Assembly: GCF_900109285.1 (NCBI RefSeq)
Contig: NZ_FNZQ01000001.1
Span: forward strand, 463,001 to 527,000
Reading direction: 5' to 3'
Length of the DNA stretch: 64,000 bases
From: Jannaschia helgolandensis
GTDB taxonomy: Bacteria; Pseudomonadota; Alphaproteobacteria; Rhodobacterales; Rhodobacteraceae
Shown here: piece by piece, positions 38,466 through 47,519 of the stretch
Position numbering within the stretch: the first letter of the stretch is position 1
How the letters are laid out: each line of letters opens with the position of its first letter
Notes under the pieces: model-generated
The model's input: only the letters and a program-made list of their open reading frames with translations
What the model was told of the DNA's origin: nothing
The model's database searches: none
Program-made: the position numbers and the translations under genes

Positions 38466-39194
38466 TCAATCCTCGAAGCACGCCGCGCGCCCATCTGAAC
38501 GGATCGTCGCTGCTCCATCCTGCACGCGGCGGGCCTTGCGCTGCAACGCAGGGGTCATCGCGGCGGCATTCCTGTCCTTTGGGTTCGGCAGGATCGAAGC
38601 CAGGGCGGCGGCCTGCGGCGCACTCAGGTCCCCGGCATCGACCCCGAAATACAGTTGCGCGGCCGCCTGCACGCCAAAGACGCCCTCGCCGAATTCGGCC
38701 ATGTTCAGATAAACCTCGATGATCCGCCGCTTGGGCCAGAGCGTTTCCATCAACGGTGTCAACCCCGCCTCCAGCGCCTTGCGCAGCCAGCTTCGACCCT
38801 GCCACAGAAAGACATTCTTCACGACCTGCTGGCTGATCGTCGAAGCCCCGCGCCCGGCTCCCGCCTCGATCGCATCGCGAATGGCGGCGACGTCGAAGCC
38901 CCAATGACGACAGAAATTCGCGTCCTCGGCGGCGACGGCGGATCGGGCCATCACCGGCGCGATGGCATCGATATCGACCCACTGCCGCTCGACCTCGCCC
39001 AGCCGCAGCCCCTCGGCCAGAATATAGGGTGTCGTCGGCGGGTCGAACCAGCGATAGGCCAGCACCCAGACGACCACGGCGACCGCACCCCACAGGGCAA
39101 CGCGCCACAACAGGCGCAAACCACGACGGACCAGTTCTCCGATCCGGGGTCGCAGGCCTGTCTTGGCCGACTTCTTCGTTTTCTTCCGCGCCAT
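38466..39194 (-). CDS. mtgA: Monofunctional peptidoglycan glycosyltransferase MtgA
   Basis: A 242-residue GT51 enzyme that polymerises lipid II into glycan strands. A basic N-terminus and one membrane anchor ([20 protein letters not shown]) precede the catalytic domain with [12 protein letters not shown] (catalytic Glu), [20 protein letters not shown] and [20 protein letters not shown]. No transpeptidase domain follows. ATG at 39194 is taken; GTG and TTG codons just upstream are possible. Confidence 0.92.
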   Translation of the reverse strand: MARKKTKKSAKTGLRPRIGELVRRGLRLLWRVALWGAVAVVVWVLAYRWFDPPTTPYILAEGLRLGEVERQWVDIDAIAPVMARSAVAAEDANFCRHWGFDVAAIRDAIEAGAGRGASTISQQVVKNVFLWQGRSWLRKALEAGLTPLMETLWPKRRIIEVYLNMAEFGEGVFGVQAAAQLYFGVDAGDLSAPQAAALASILPNPKDRNAAAMTPALQRKARRVQDGAATIRSDGRAACFED

Positions 39195-39227
39195 CGCCTT
39201 CACCAACCGGCACGGCGCGTCCGGGTC

Positions 39228-39261
39228 AAGGAAGACCCTGCCTGATTCCTGGTCAGGCGGG
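39228..39261 (-). terminator. Probable terminator after gltB
   Basis: On the minus strand CCC-GCCTGA pairs with TCAGGC-(A)-GGG around a seven-base loop, followed by TCTTCCTT. The T tract is imperfect. It lies about 24 bases after the gltB stop and before mtgA. Confidence 0.45.
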
Positions 39262-39284
39262 GCAATACAGTCACAAACAAGGGA

Positions 39285-42200
39285 CTATTCCGCCGGAATC
39301 GCGCCCGCCTCCTCGCTCAGCGGGGCCTTCAGATGGATCAGCATCTCCTTCGGGCAGATCTGCAGGAAGTTACCGCGCTCATTTTCCCAATCCGACAGGA
39401 TGCGCTGCGCCTTCTTGGAGCCGGTTTCCCTTGCGTGCCGCTCCACCAAGGCACGCAACTGCGCGTCCCAATGGTCTACGGTCACAGGGCAGGTAACCAG
39501 CGTTTCCATGTTCATCAGCGTCGGGGCCGCGCCCGCAGGGTCGTACAGATACGCCATCCCCCCGGTCATGCCGGCGCCGAAATTCGCGCCGATCGTCCCC
39601 AGAATCACGGCAACTCCGCCGGTCATGTATTCGCAGCCGTTGGACCCGCAGCCCTCGATCACCACCGATGCGCCCGAATTGCGGACCGCAAAGCGTTCCC
39701 CGGCCCGACCAGCCGCGAACAGATAGCCATCGGTCGCACCATACAGGACCGTGTTGCCGATGATCGTATTCTCGTCCGCTTTCAAAGGGCTGGACATCGC
39801 GGGCCGCACCACGATCGTGCCCCCGGACAACCCCTTGCCGACGTAATCGTTGGCGTCCCCCGACACTTCCAGCTTCAGACCGGGGGCCAGAAACGCACCC
39901 AGCGATTGCCCGGCAGAGCCCTGCAATTTCACCGTCAGGTGATCCGGTTGCAGCGAATTGCGCATCCCGAACTTCGAGACGACATGACTGGAAATCCGCG
40001 TGCCCACGGTGCGGTGCGTATTCTGCACCGCGTATTGCAGCTGCATCTTCTCGCCGTCGTTCAGGAAGCGTTCGGCATCCTTCACGATCTGCGCGTCCAG
40101 CGTATCCAACACGGCATTACGGGGCTTGTTGCGGTCATACCTGATCCGATCCGCGCCATCGACGGTGATCAGCAGCGGGTTAAGGTCGAGGTCATCCAGA
40201 TGCGCCGACCCCCGCGACACCTGGGTCAGCAGATCGGCGCGCCCGATGATGTCATCTATCGATCTGGCCCCGATCTCGGCCAGAATTTCCCGCACTTCCT
40301 GCGCGTAGAAGGTGATCAGATTGACCACCTTGTCCGCCGTGCCGGTGAACTTGGCGCGCAATTCGGGGTTCTGCGTGCAGACGCCGACGGGGCAGGTATT
40401 CGACTGGCACTGTCGCACCATGATGCAGCCCATCGAGATCAGAGCCGCTGTCCCGATGCCGTATTCCTCGGCCCCCATCATGGCGGCCATGACAATATCG
40501 CGCCCGGTCCGCAGGCCGCCATCCGTGCGCAGGGTCACCCGTTCGCGCAACTTGTTCATCGCCAGAACCTGATGCGCTTCGGTCAGGCCCATTTCCCACG
40601 GCAGGCCGGCATATTTGATCGATGTCGCCGGTGACGCCCCCGTCCCACCGTTATGTCCCGAAATCAGGATCACATCGGCCTTGGCCTTGGCCACGCCCGC
40701 CGCAATCGTTCCGACCCCGGATGACGCCACCAGCTTTACCGTCACCTTGCAGCGCGGGTTGATCTGCTTGAGGTCGTAGATCAGCTGCGCCAGATCCTCG
40801 ATGCTATAGATGTCGTGGTGCGGCGGCGGTGAAATCAGCGTCACGCCCTTGGTCGAATGCCGCAGCCGCGCGATCAGGTCGGTGACCTTCATGCCCGGCA
40901 ACTGCCCGCCCTCACCCGGCTTGGCGCCCTGCGCGACCTTGATCTCCAATTCCTCGCAATGGTTCAGGTATTCGGCGGTGACACCGAACCGTCCTGAAGC
41001 GACCTGCTTGATCTTGGCCGAGGGGTTGTCGCCATTCGGCTCCGGCACGAAATGCGCCGGGTCCTCGCCGCCCTCGCCGGAATCCGACTTCGCGCCGATC
41101 CGGTTCATCGCGACGTTCAGCAGCTTGTGCGCCTCGGGCGACAGCGCGCCCAGGCTCATGCCCGGCGTCACGAACCGCTTGCGGATCGAGGTGATGCTCT
41201 CGACCTCCTCGATCGGAATCGGCTTGGCCATCGGCTTGATCGCCAGCAGATCGCGCAGGTGAATCGGCGGGTTCGACTGCATCGCGTGGCTGAACTGCTT
41301 CCACAACTCATACGACCCGCGATCGCAGGCGGCCTGCAACATGTGCATCGTCTGCGCTTCCCAGGCGTGCTTTTCGCCCGACCGCCGCGCCTTGTAGAAC
41401 CCGCCAATCGGCAGGATGTTCGACGTCGCCTGCCAACCCGTGGCGTGGATCGCCTCGGCCTTGCGCTGAATGCCGTTGGTGCCGATGCCGGAAATCCGCG
41501 ACAGCATGCCGGGGAAGAACTCCGCAACCATCGCCCGGCTCAGACCGACCGCCTCGAAGTTGAGGCCGCCGCGATACGAGGAGACCACCGAAATCCCCAT
41601 CTTGGCCATGATCTTCAGCAGACCCGCGTCGATGGCGCTGCGATAGCGGTCCACCGCCTCGTCCAGCGTGCAATCCAGCAAACCCTTGCCGATCCGGTCG
41701 GCCAGGCTGTCCTGCGCCAGATAGGGGTTCACGGTTGTCGCGCCGCATCCGATCAGCACCGCGAAGTAATGCGGGTCGATACATTCGGCAGACCGCACAT
41801 TGATCGAACAGAAGGTCCGCAGACCCTTGCGCGTCAGCCAGGAATGCACGGCCGAAGTCGCAAGGATCATCGGCATCGCAACCTTGTCCTCGTCCTGCAT
41901 CCGGTCGGTCAGCACGATATGCCCCGCACCGGATCGCACGGCGTCTTCGGCCTCGGCCCGGATCCGGTCGAGGTTGGCTCGCAGCGCACCGGGCGTGCCG
42001 CCGGTCGGGAAGGTGCAGTCAAGCGTGACGACCGAATCCTCGAAGTGTTCGAACATGGCCTGAAACTGGGCGTTGCCGACGAAGGGCGACGGCAATTCCA
42101 GAATCTCGGTCTGCGACGAATCCTCGTCCAGCACGTTCTTCAGGTTCCCGAACCGCGTCTTCAGGCTCATCACCCGGAATTCGCGCAGGGAATCGATGGG

Positions 42201-43823
42201 CGGGTTCGTGACCTGACTGAACGACTGCCGGAAGAAATGGCTCAGCGGACGGTATTTTTCCGACAGAACGGCGCTGGGCGTGTCATCCCCCATCGACGCC
42301 AGTGCTTCTTTTCCGTCCTCGGCCATCGGCGCCAGAATCTGCTCCAGCTCCTCGATGGAATATCCTGCCGCAACCTGGCGCGACCGCAGCGCGGCCCCCT
42401 CGTGAAGCGCCACTTCGGACACGTTGCGCGTCATCTCACCCAGGTTGGTGATCCGCTCGACCCAGTCCCCGAACGGACGGTCTGCTGCCAGTTTGTCCTT
42501 CAGTTTGGCGTCGTGGTACAGCTCGCCCGTTTCCATGTCGACGGCGATCATCTGGCCCGGCCCCAGCGCCCCCTTCTCGACCACGGTGGATTCGTCGACC
42601 GGCACCATTCCCGCCTCGGACCCGGCGATCAGCAGGCCGTCGCCCGTCAACGTATACCGCATCGGCCGCAACCCGTTCCGGTCCAGCCCGGCGCAGACCC
42701 AGCGCCCGTCGGTCATCGCCAGTGCGGCGGGTCCATCCCATGGCTCCATCACCGCGTTGCAGTACGAATACATGTCACGCCAGGTATCGGGCAGTTCCAC
42801 AGCCGATTGCGACCAGGATTCGGGCACCAGCATCGTCTTTGCCATTGGCGCCGACCGCCCGGCCCGCACCATCACTTCGAAGACCGAATCCAGCGCTGCG
42901 GAATCGCTCGCGCCTTGCGGAATGATCGGCTTGATGTCCTCGGCCATCTCTCCGAATGCGCCCGAGGCCATTCGGATCTCGTGGCTTTTCATCCAGTTGA
43001 CGTTGCCCTTCAGCGTGTTGATCTCGCCGTTGTGGGCCAGCATCCGGAACGGCTGCGCCAGCCACCACTGCGGGAAGGTGTTCGTCGAATACCGCTGGTG
43101 ATAGATTGCGAAGGCGCTCTCGAACCGCGCATCCTTCAGGTCGGGGTAGAACTCCGCCACCTGCTCGGCCAGCATCATGCCCTTGTAGATCACGCCCCGG
43201 CACGACAGCGACGCCAGATACAGCCCGTTGATCTGGGCGGCAATCGCAGCCTTCTCGATCCGGCGGCGGATGACATACAGCTCGCGCTCGAAAGTGTCCT
43301 CGTCCACTCCCTTCACGTTGGAGATCAGAATCTGTTCGATCTCGGGGCGCGTCGCGTTGGCTTTTTCGCCCAGAACCTCGATGTTCACGGGCACATGGCG
43401 CCAACCGTAAATATAGTATCCCATCCGCAGGACTTCGGTTTCCACGATCGTCCGACAGATTTCCTGCGCGGTGAAATTGTCGCGCGGCAGGAAGATCTGG
43501 CCCACCGCGATCCGCAGCCCCTCGTGCGGCTCGTGTCCGGTGCGCCGGATCTGGTCCTTGAAGAACTCGACCGGGATCTGCACGTGAATGCCCGCGCCGT
43601 CGCCGGTCTTGCCGTCGGCATCGACCGCGCCCCGGTGCCAGATCGCCTTCAGCGCGTTGATCCCCGACTCGACCACTTTGCGCGACCGCTTGCCATTGAC
43701 GTTGACAACAAGACCGACGCCACAGGACGCATGCTCGGATTCCTCGTGATAGAGACTGATTTCGCCCATCGCCTGACGGCGCTTCAGCTCATCGCGTTCC
43801 CAATCGGAAAAATAATGGGTCAT
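39285..43823 (-). CDS. gltB: Glutamate synthase (NADPH) large subunit
   Basis: A 1512-residue enzyme that, with GltD, makes two glutamates from glutamine and 2-oxoglutarate. A short propeptide ends at Cys34 (HASCGVGLVVN), the N-terminal nucleophile of the class II amidotransferase domain. The central domain, the FMN-binding synthase domain (GHNGGTGASPATSIKYAGLP) with a 3Fe-4S cysteine set (CIMVRQCQSNTCPVGVC), and the C-terminal beta-helix with repeated G-x-x-G-x-x-x-G segments follow. Its ATG overlaps the stop of a 67-residue gene (ATGA at 43820-43823), an unusual upstream partner. Confidence 0.98.
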   Translation of the reverse strand: MTHYFSDWERDELKRRQAMGEISLYHEESEHASCGVGLVVNVNGKRSRKVVESGINALKAIWHRGAVDADGKTGDGAGIHVQIPVEFFKDQIRRTGHEPHEGLRIAVGQIFLPRDNFTAQEICRTIVETEVLRMGYYIYGWRHVPVNIEVLGEKANATRPEIEQILISNVKGVDEDTFERELYVIRRRIEKAAIAAQINGLYLASLSCRGVIYKGMMLAEQVAEFYPDLKDARFESAFAIYHQRYSTNTFPQWWLAQPFRMLAHNGEINTLKGNVNWMKSHEIRMASGAFGEMAEDIKPIIPQGASDSAALDSVFEVMVRAGRSAPMAKTMLVPESWSQSAVELPDTWRDMYSYCNAVMEPWDGPAALAMTDGRWVCAGLDRNGLRPMRYTLTGDGLLIAGSEAGMVPVDESTVVEKGALGPGQMIAVDMETGELYHDAKLKDKLAADRPFGDWVERITNLGEMTRNVSEVALHEGAALRSRQVAAGYSIEELEQILAPMAEDGKEALASMGDDTPSAVLSEKYRPLSHFFRQSFSQVTNPPIDSLREFRVMSLKTRFGNLKNVLDEDSSQTEILELPSPFVGNAQFQAMFEHFEDSVVTLDCTFPTGGTPGALRANLDRIRAEAEDAVRSGAGHIVLTDRMQDEDKVAMPMILATSAVHSWLTRKGLRTFCSINVRSAECIDPHYFAVLIGCGATTVNPYLAQDSLADRIGKGLLDCTLDEAVDRYRSAIDAGLLKIMAKMGISVVSSYRGGLNFEAVGLSRAMVAEFFPGMLSRISGIGTNGIQRKAEAIHATGWQATSNILPIGGFYKARRSGEKHAWEAQTMHMLQAACDRGSYELWKQFSHAMQSNPPIHLRDLLAIKPMAKPIPIEEVESITSIRKRFVTPGMSLGALSPEAHKLLNVAMNRIGAKSDSGEGGEDPAHFVPEPNGDNPSAKIKQVASGRFGVTAEYLNHCEELEIKVAQGAKPGEGGQLPGMKVTDLIARLRHSTKGVTLISPPPHHDIYSIEDLAQLIYDLKQINPRCKVTVKLVASSGVGTIAAGVAKAKADVILISGHNGGTGASPATSIKYAGLPWEMGLTEAHQVLAMNKLRERVTLRTDGGLRTGRDIVMAAMMGAEEYGIGTAALISMGCIMVRQCQSNTCPVGVCTQNPELRAKFTGTADKVVNLITFYAQEVREILAEIGARSIDDIIGRADLLTQVSRGSAHLDDLDLNPLLITVDGADRIRYDRNKPRNAVLDTLDAQIVKDAERFLNDGEKMQLQYAVQNTHRTVGTRISSHVVSKFGMRNSLQPDHLTVKLQGSAGQSLGAFLAPGLKLEVSGDANDYVGKGLSGGTIVVRPAMSSPLKADENTIIGNTVLYGATDGYLFAAGRAGERFAVRNSGASVVIEGCGSNGCEYMTGGVAVILGTIGANFGAGMTGGMAYLYDPAGAAPTLMNMETLVTCPVTVDHWDAQLRALVERHARETGSKKAQRILSDWENERGNFLQICPKEMLIHLKAPLSEEAGAIPAE

Positions 43824-44023
43824 GGATCATCTCCTTCGACGAAGAGGGATCGCGCCTCGTATTCGGCGCGTGTTTTTTTGGGGTGATCGCCCGCCAGCCG
43901 GGCATAACCGGGCGCGCGGTCGATATAGATTTCCGAGATCAGCGGGAAGTCATCGGCTTCCGCAAAGAACAGGCAGCGACCCGACAGGTTGCCCGACCGG
44001 CGATATACCGAAATATCCGTCAT
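43820..44023 (-). CDS. Small protein of unknown function upstream of gltB
   Basis: A 67-residue hydrophilic protein (TDISVYRRSGNLSGRCLFFA at the start, EYEARSLFVEGDDP at the end), with one cysteine and no signal or membrane segment. It overlaps the upstream hydrolase gene (44020-44023) and the downstream gltB gene (43820-43823) by four bases each, so expression is tightly tied to both. I recognise no family. The double coupling is the main support that it is a real gene. Confidence 0.65.
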   Translation of the reverse strand: MTDISVYRRSGNLSGRCLFFAEADDFPLISEIYIDRAPGYARLAGDHPKKTRAEYEARSLFVEGDDP

Positions 44024-44727
44024 GCCACGCCCTCCGCATATTCGGCATACAGCCTCTCTACGCGAGTCTTGCGGCCCCGGATGATTGCGCCGATCACATC
44101 ACTCAGCAGACCCGCATCCTTCAGCGCGCCAGCGATGTTATGCCGTCCCTTCGGCAGAACAAAGCGATGGACGCGGTTCATCTCGGGCGCGAAATCCAGA
44201 TGCGCGACGTCCTCGCGGCACCCACCTCCCGCCGTCAGGTAATACTGCGTCTTTGTGTCGGCGAAGGTCCCGCCCACATTGTCGACGGGCAGATCGCCGA
44301 ACTTATCCTTGATATCCGGCCAGCGCGTGTCATCCATCAGCGTGCGATCCATCGTCAGTTGCGGCGAAAAGGCGATGGCGCGCCGCACCCGGACATCACG
44401 CGGCAGCAGCAGCGCGCCAAAACCGCCCATCGAATTGCCCAGCGTCACGATTTCATCGATCCTCTCGGACTTTCGCAGATACCGGATCAGCTTGACGATG
44501 CGCCGCCACAGACCGGGAGCCGCGAACCAGGTTGCGCGCCGGTCGGTCACGAACAGCACGTTGTTCTTTCCCTTGTCCGAGGCTGATCCGGCAAACTCGT
44601 CCAGCGGCGCGCCACCGAAACCCGCCTTGAGGCCGGTGAAGACGACGACCATCCGCCGCGTGCTGCCGGGCAGCCAGCGCAAGATCAGCTCCTCGTCCTG
44701 AAGCACGGTATCGATGGTCGATGACAT
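44020..44727 (-). CDS. Alpha/beta-hydrolase-like protein
   Basis: A 235-residue soluble protein. The nucleophile elbow is VTLGNSMGGFGALLLP (GNSMGG, with Ser as nucleophile), preceded by a strand (MVVVFTGLKAGFGG), and a later HNIAGALKDAG gives a plausible catalytic histidine. The substrate is unknown; the family resembles uncharacterised esterase-like proteins sometimes found near surface-polysaccharide genes. First gene of the hydrolase, 67-residue protein, gltB operon. A GTCAGC-N3-GCTGAC palindrome lies 24-38 bases before its ATG. Confidence 0.7.
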   Translation of the reverse strand: MSSTIDTVLQDEELILRWLPGSTRRMVVVFTGLKAGFGGAPLDEFAGSASDKGKNNVLFVTDRRATWFAAPGLWRRIVKLIRYLRKSERIDEIVTLGNSMGGFGALLLPRDVRVRRAIAFSPQLTMDRTLMDDTRWPDIKDKFGDLPVDNVGGTFADTKTQYYLTAGGGCREDVAHLDFAPEMNRVHRFVLPKGRHNIAGALKDAGLLSDVIGAIIRGRKTRVERLYAEYAEGVA

Positions 44728-44750
44728 GAAATGTGAAGACCTCGCAAAGA

Positions 44751-44765
44751 GTCAGCCAGGCTGAC
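44751..44765. promoter_or_regulatory. Palindrome GTCAGC-CAG-GCTGAC upstream of the gltB operon
   Basis: A perfect 15-base palindrome with a three-base centre, 24-38 bases upstream of the hydrolase start codon. The same arms with another centre (AAT) stand upstream of gltD at 46417-46431. This makes a shared operator for the two glutamate synthase units likely. The 15-base N3-centred form would suit an Lrp/AsnC-type regulator, but that is inference. Confidence 0.6.
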
Positions 44766-44800
44766 GTTTCTCTTTACCGAATTACACCCTGTGTATGTAC

Positions 44801-44833
44801 AGGGGGTGCACGGGGGGTGCACAGGGGGTGCGC
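44801..44833. repeat. Three tandem 11-base repeats (RGGGGGTGCRC)
   Basis: Three consecutive units: AGGGGGTGCAC, GGGGGGTGCAC and AGGGGGTGCGC. They lie directly after the gltD stop codon, between gltD and the gltB-operon promoter. On the minus strand the region also forms a CCCTGT/ACAGGG hairpin with the adjoining bases. It may be a weak transcript end or a slippage product; no known repeat family recognised. Confidence 0.75.
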
Positions 44834-44836
44834 CGG

Positions 44837-46360
44837 TTATTCGGCAGCGATCTCCGGCACGACAGAAGCCGAGAATTTCGCCAAAATCGCGTCAGCCGCC
44901 TCGCGTCCGTCGCGGATTGCCCAGACCACCAGAGACGCGCCGCGTACGATGTCACCCACTGCGTAGATGCCGTCCAGCGGCGTCGCGTGGGTGCGGAAAT
45001 CGGCCCGGACAGTGCCCCAGCGCGTGACTTCCAGCTCCGGATGATCCCACAGCGTCGGCAGATCTTCGGGCTCGAAACCCAGCGCCTTGATGACCAGATC
45101 GGCGTCCTCGACGTAGTCTGCATCTTCGATCAGTTCCGGCGCCTGGCGACCCGTCGCATCCGCCTCGCCCAAGCGCATACGCTGGACGGTGACGCCGCTG
45201 ACGATGCGGTGCATCGTTGCCACGTCCTCGCCCTCCAGCTCGATACCTTTCATATCGACGGCCACCCCGCCCGCCATGGCATCGCCCGCGCCTGCCTCAA
45301 AGCCCGTGGGCGCGGTCAGCCAGACGAAATCGACGCCCTCTTCCTCGGCGTTGGCGACTTCGCGCTGAGACCCCGGCATATTGGCCCTGTCGCGGCGGTA
45401 CAGACACTTGACCGACCTGGCCCCCTGCCGGATGGCGGTGCGAACACAATCCATCGCCGTATCGCCGCCGCCGATCACGACGACGCGCTTGCCCTCGGCC
45501 GACAACTCGCCGCTGTCGAACTCGGGCACATCATCGCCGAAGCTCTTGCGGTTGGAGGCGGTCAGATAGTCGATGGCGCGCACAATACCCTGTGCATCAT
45601 GGTTATCACCGCCCAGTTCGCGGGATTTGTAGACCCCGGTGGCGATGATCACCGCATCATGCTTTTCGCGGATGGCGTCGAAGGTAATGTCGCGCCCGAC
45701 CGCGGTATTCAGCACAAACTTCACGCCGCCCTCGGCAAGCTGATCGTTGCGACGCTGAACCACGTCCTTCTCAAGCTTGAAGCCGGGGATGCCATACATC
45801 ATCAAGCCGCCCGCGCGGTCATGGCGATCGTACACTGTCACCTGCACACCGGCCCGGCGCAGCACGTCCGCCGCAGCCAGACCGCCCGGCCCGCCGCCGA
45901 TAATTCCAACCGATTCCTTGCGTTCGGTGCGCGGCTTTATCGACGGAACCCAGCCCATTTCGAAGGCCGTGTCGGTAATGTATTTCTCGACCGCGCCGAT
46001 GGTGACAGTGCCGTGGCCGGATTGCTCGATCACGCAATTGCCTTCGCAAAGCCGGTCCTGCGGACAGATACGACCGCAGATTTCCGGAAAGGTATTTGTC
46101 GCCTGACTGATTTCATAGGCTTCCTGCAACCGTCCTTCAGCGACCAGGCGCAGCCAGTCGGGGATGTTGTTGTGCAGGGGGCAATGGGTCTGGCAGTAAG
46201 GCACGCCGCACTGGCTGCACCGGCCCGCTTGCTCGGCGGCCCGTTCGGCGGCAAATTCACGATAGATTTCGTCAAAATCATGCCGCCGCGCATCGGCTTC
46301 GCGCTTCTCGGGCGTCTTGCGATCGACGGTCACGAACTGAAGCATCTTACTGACAGCCAT
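44837..46360 (-). CDS. gltD: Glutamate synthase (NADPH) small subunit
   Basis: A 507-residue flavoprotein that feeds electrons from NADPH to GltB. The N-terminal iron-sulfur region has CSQCGVPYCQTHCPLHNNIP and CGRICPQDRLCEGNC; the FAD motif is VGIIGGGPGGLAAADVLRRA and the NADPH motif VVVIGGGDTAMDCVRTAIRQ. The C-terminus has GIYAVGDIVRGASLVVWAIR. GGAGGGACCG precedes the ATG. Unlike many genomes, gltD is not in one operon with gltB here; it has its own promoter with the shared palindrome. Confidence 0.97.
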   Translation of the reverse strand: MAVSKMLQFVTVDRKTPEKREADARRHDFDEIYREFAAERAAEQAGRCSQCGVPYCQTHCPLHNNIPDWLRLVAEGRLQEAYEISQATNTFPEICGRICPQDRLCEGNCVIEQSGHGTVTIGAVEKYITDTAFEMGWVPSIKPRTERKESVGIIGGGPGGLAAADVLRRAGVQVTVYDRHDRAGGLMMYGIPGFKLEKDVVQRRNDQLAEGGVKFVLNTAVGRDITFDAIREKHDAVIIATGVYKSRELGGDNHDAQGIVRAIDYLTASNRKSFGDDVPEFDSGELSAEGKRVVVIGGGDTAMDCVRTAIRQGARSVKCLYRRDRANMPGSQREVANAEEEGVDFVWLTAPTGFEAGAGDAMAGGVAVDMKGIELEGEDVATMHRIVSGVTVQRMRLGEADATGRQAPELIEDADYVEDADLVIKALGFEPEDLPTLWDHPELEVTRWGTVRADFRTHATPLDGIYAVGDIVRGASLVVWAIRDGREAADAILAKFSASVVPEIAAE

Positions 46361-46406
46361 CGGTCCCTCCTGGAGAAATTCAAGCCCCGAATATCCGAGG
46401 CGCTAC

Positions 46407-46440
46407 GGAATATAAAGTCAGCAATGCTGACCTATATTCC
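46407..46440. promoter_or_regulatory. Extended palindrome around GTCAGC-AAT-GCTGAC upstream of gltD
   Basis: The core at 46417-46431 is flanked by GGAATATA and TATATTCC, so the symmetric region spans 34 bases with one base of asymmetry between core and flanks. It lies 47-80 bases upstream of the gltD ATG. The core arms are identical to those before the gltB operon (44751-44765). Confidence 0.65.
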
Positions 46441-46568
46441 GATTTATTTGCGAATTCTACCTGTCAGGCGGAAATAATGCGCCATTAAAGGACCGAAGCG
46501 GTCCTACCAGACCTCTTTCCTTCGCCTACCCGCTTCGACAGTGTGCGGGAAAACAAAGTGAGTCGAGC

Positions 46569-47369
46569 ATGGCCATCTGGCATCTTATCCTTCTGGCGCT
46601 GGTTCAGGGCGTTACCGAATTCCTGCCCATCTCCTCCTCGGCCCACCTGATTCTGGTGCCTGCCGTATTGAACATTCAGGATCAGGGCGTAGCCCTTGAT
46701 GTGGCGCTCCATGTCGGCACCCTGGGTGCTGTCGTCCTGTACTTTCGCGCTGACGTCGCCCGCGCCCTTGCCGGCACCATCGGTCTGTTCCGGCGGCGCT
46801 GGGGACCCGACGAACGCCTGGCGGCCGGCCTGGCCATCGCCACGGTTCCTGTGGTCATTATCGGCCTTGTCCTCAAGGTCACGGGTGCAGCGGATGCCAT
46901 GCGATCCGTCGTGGTCATCGGCTGGGCGACAATCGGATTCGGTCTGCTGCTCTGGTGGTTCGACCGGCGCGGGGGCGAGACCCGCACCATTGCCGACTGG
47001 ACCTTGAAGCATGCACTGATCTTCGGATTTTGGCAGGCCATCGCGCTGATCCCCGGAACCTCGCGGTCCGGCATCGCCATCACCGGCGCACGGGCCCTGG
47101 GCTATGCACGTGAAGATGCGGCCCGAATTTCGATGCTGATGTCGATCCCGACCATCCTTGCCTCTGGTGCATTGTTGTCGATCGACGTGATCGGGCAGGC
47201 CGACGGAGCCTTGTTGCGGGATGCTGCGATCGGAGCGGTCATGGCTTTCATCGCCGCTTTGACTGCGCTGTCATTGATGATGCGGCTGCTACGCTCGGTC
47301 AGCTTTACACCCTATGTGATCTATCGCCTGATTCTGGGAACGACCCTGCTGATCTGGGCCTATGGCTAG
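46569..47369 (+). CDS. uppP: Undecaprenyl-diphosphatase
   Basis: A 266-residue BacA/UppP membrane phosphatase with about eight hydrophobic segments. It recycles undecaprenyl diphosphate, the carrier for peptidoglycan and for the capsule repeat units in this window. The signature blocks are QGVTEFLPISSSAHLIL, with the catalytic Glu and Ser cluster, and ALIPGTSRSGIAITGARALG. It stands alone; the 150 bases to the convergent gene at 47520 hold no gene. Confidence 0.95.
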   Translation: MAIWHLILLALVQGVTEFLPISSSAHLILVPAVLNIQDQGVALDVALHVGTLGAVVLYFRADVARALAGTIGLFRRRWGPDERLAAGLAIATVPVVIIGLVLKVTGAADAMRSVVVIGWATIGFGLLLWWFDRRGGETRTIADWTLKHALIFGFWQAIALIPGTSRSGIAITGARALGYAREDAARISMLMSIPTILASGALLSIDVIGQADGALLRDAAIGAVMAFIAALTALSLMMRLLRSVSFTPYVIYRLILGTTLLIWAYG

Positions 47370-47519
47370 GGCTCGCAGGTAAAACCGGCACCGACCCGCC
47401 CACCCAACATCGTAAAACTTCGATGAGGCTTTGTGACTTGCGCGCGCTTCAGTCAGATCGCGTGATATGTCTGGCACGCCAACATGCAGAACCGGAACAT
47501 AGGGCCGTTTGGCCGTCCG

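Noticed and set aside
41052-43886. Very long open frame antisense to gltB (over 900 codons)
   Set aside because: It is the mirror frame of a strongly conserved gene in GC-rich DNA; the translation is His/Arg/Gln-rich with no domain.
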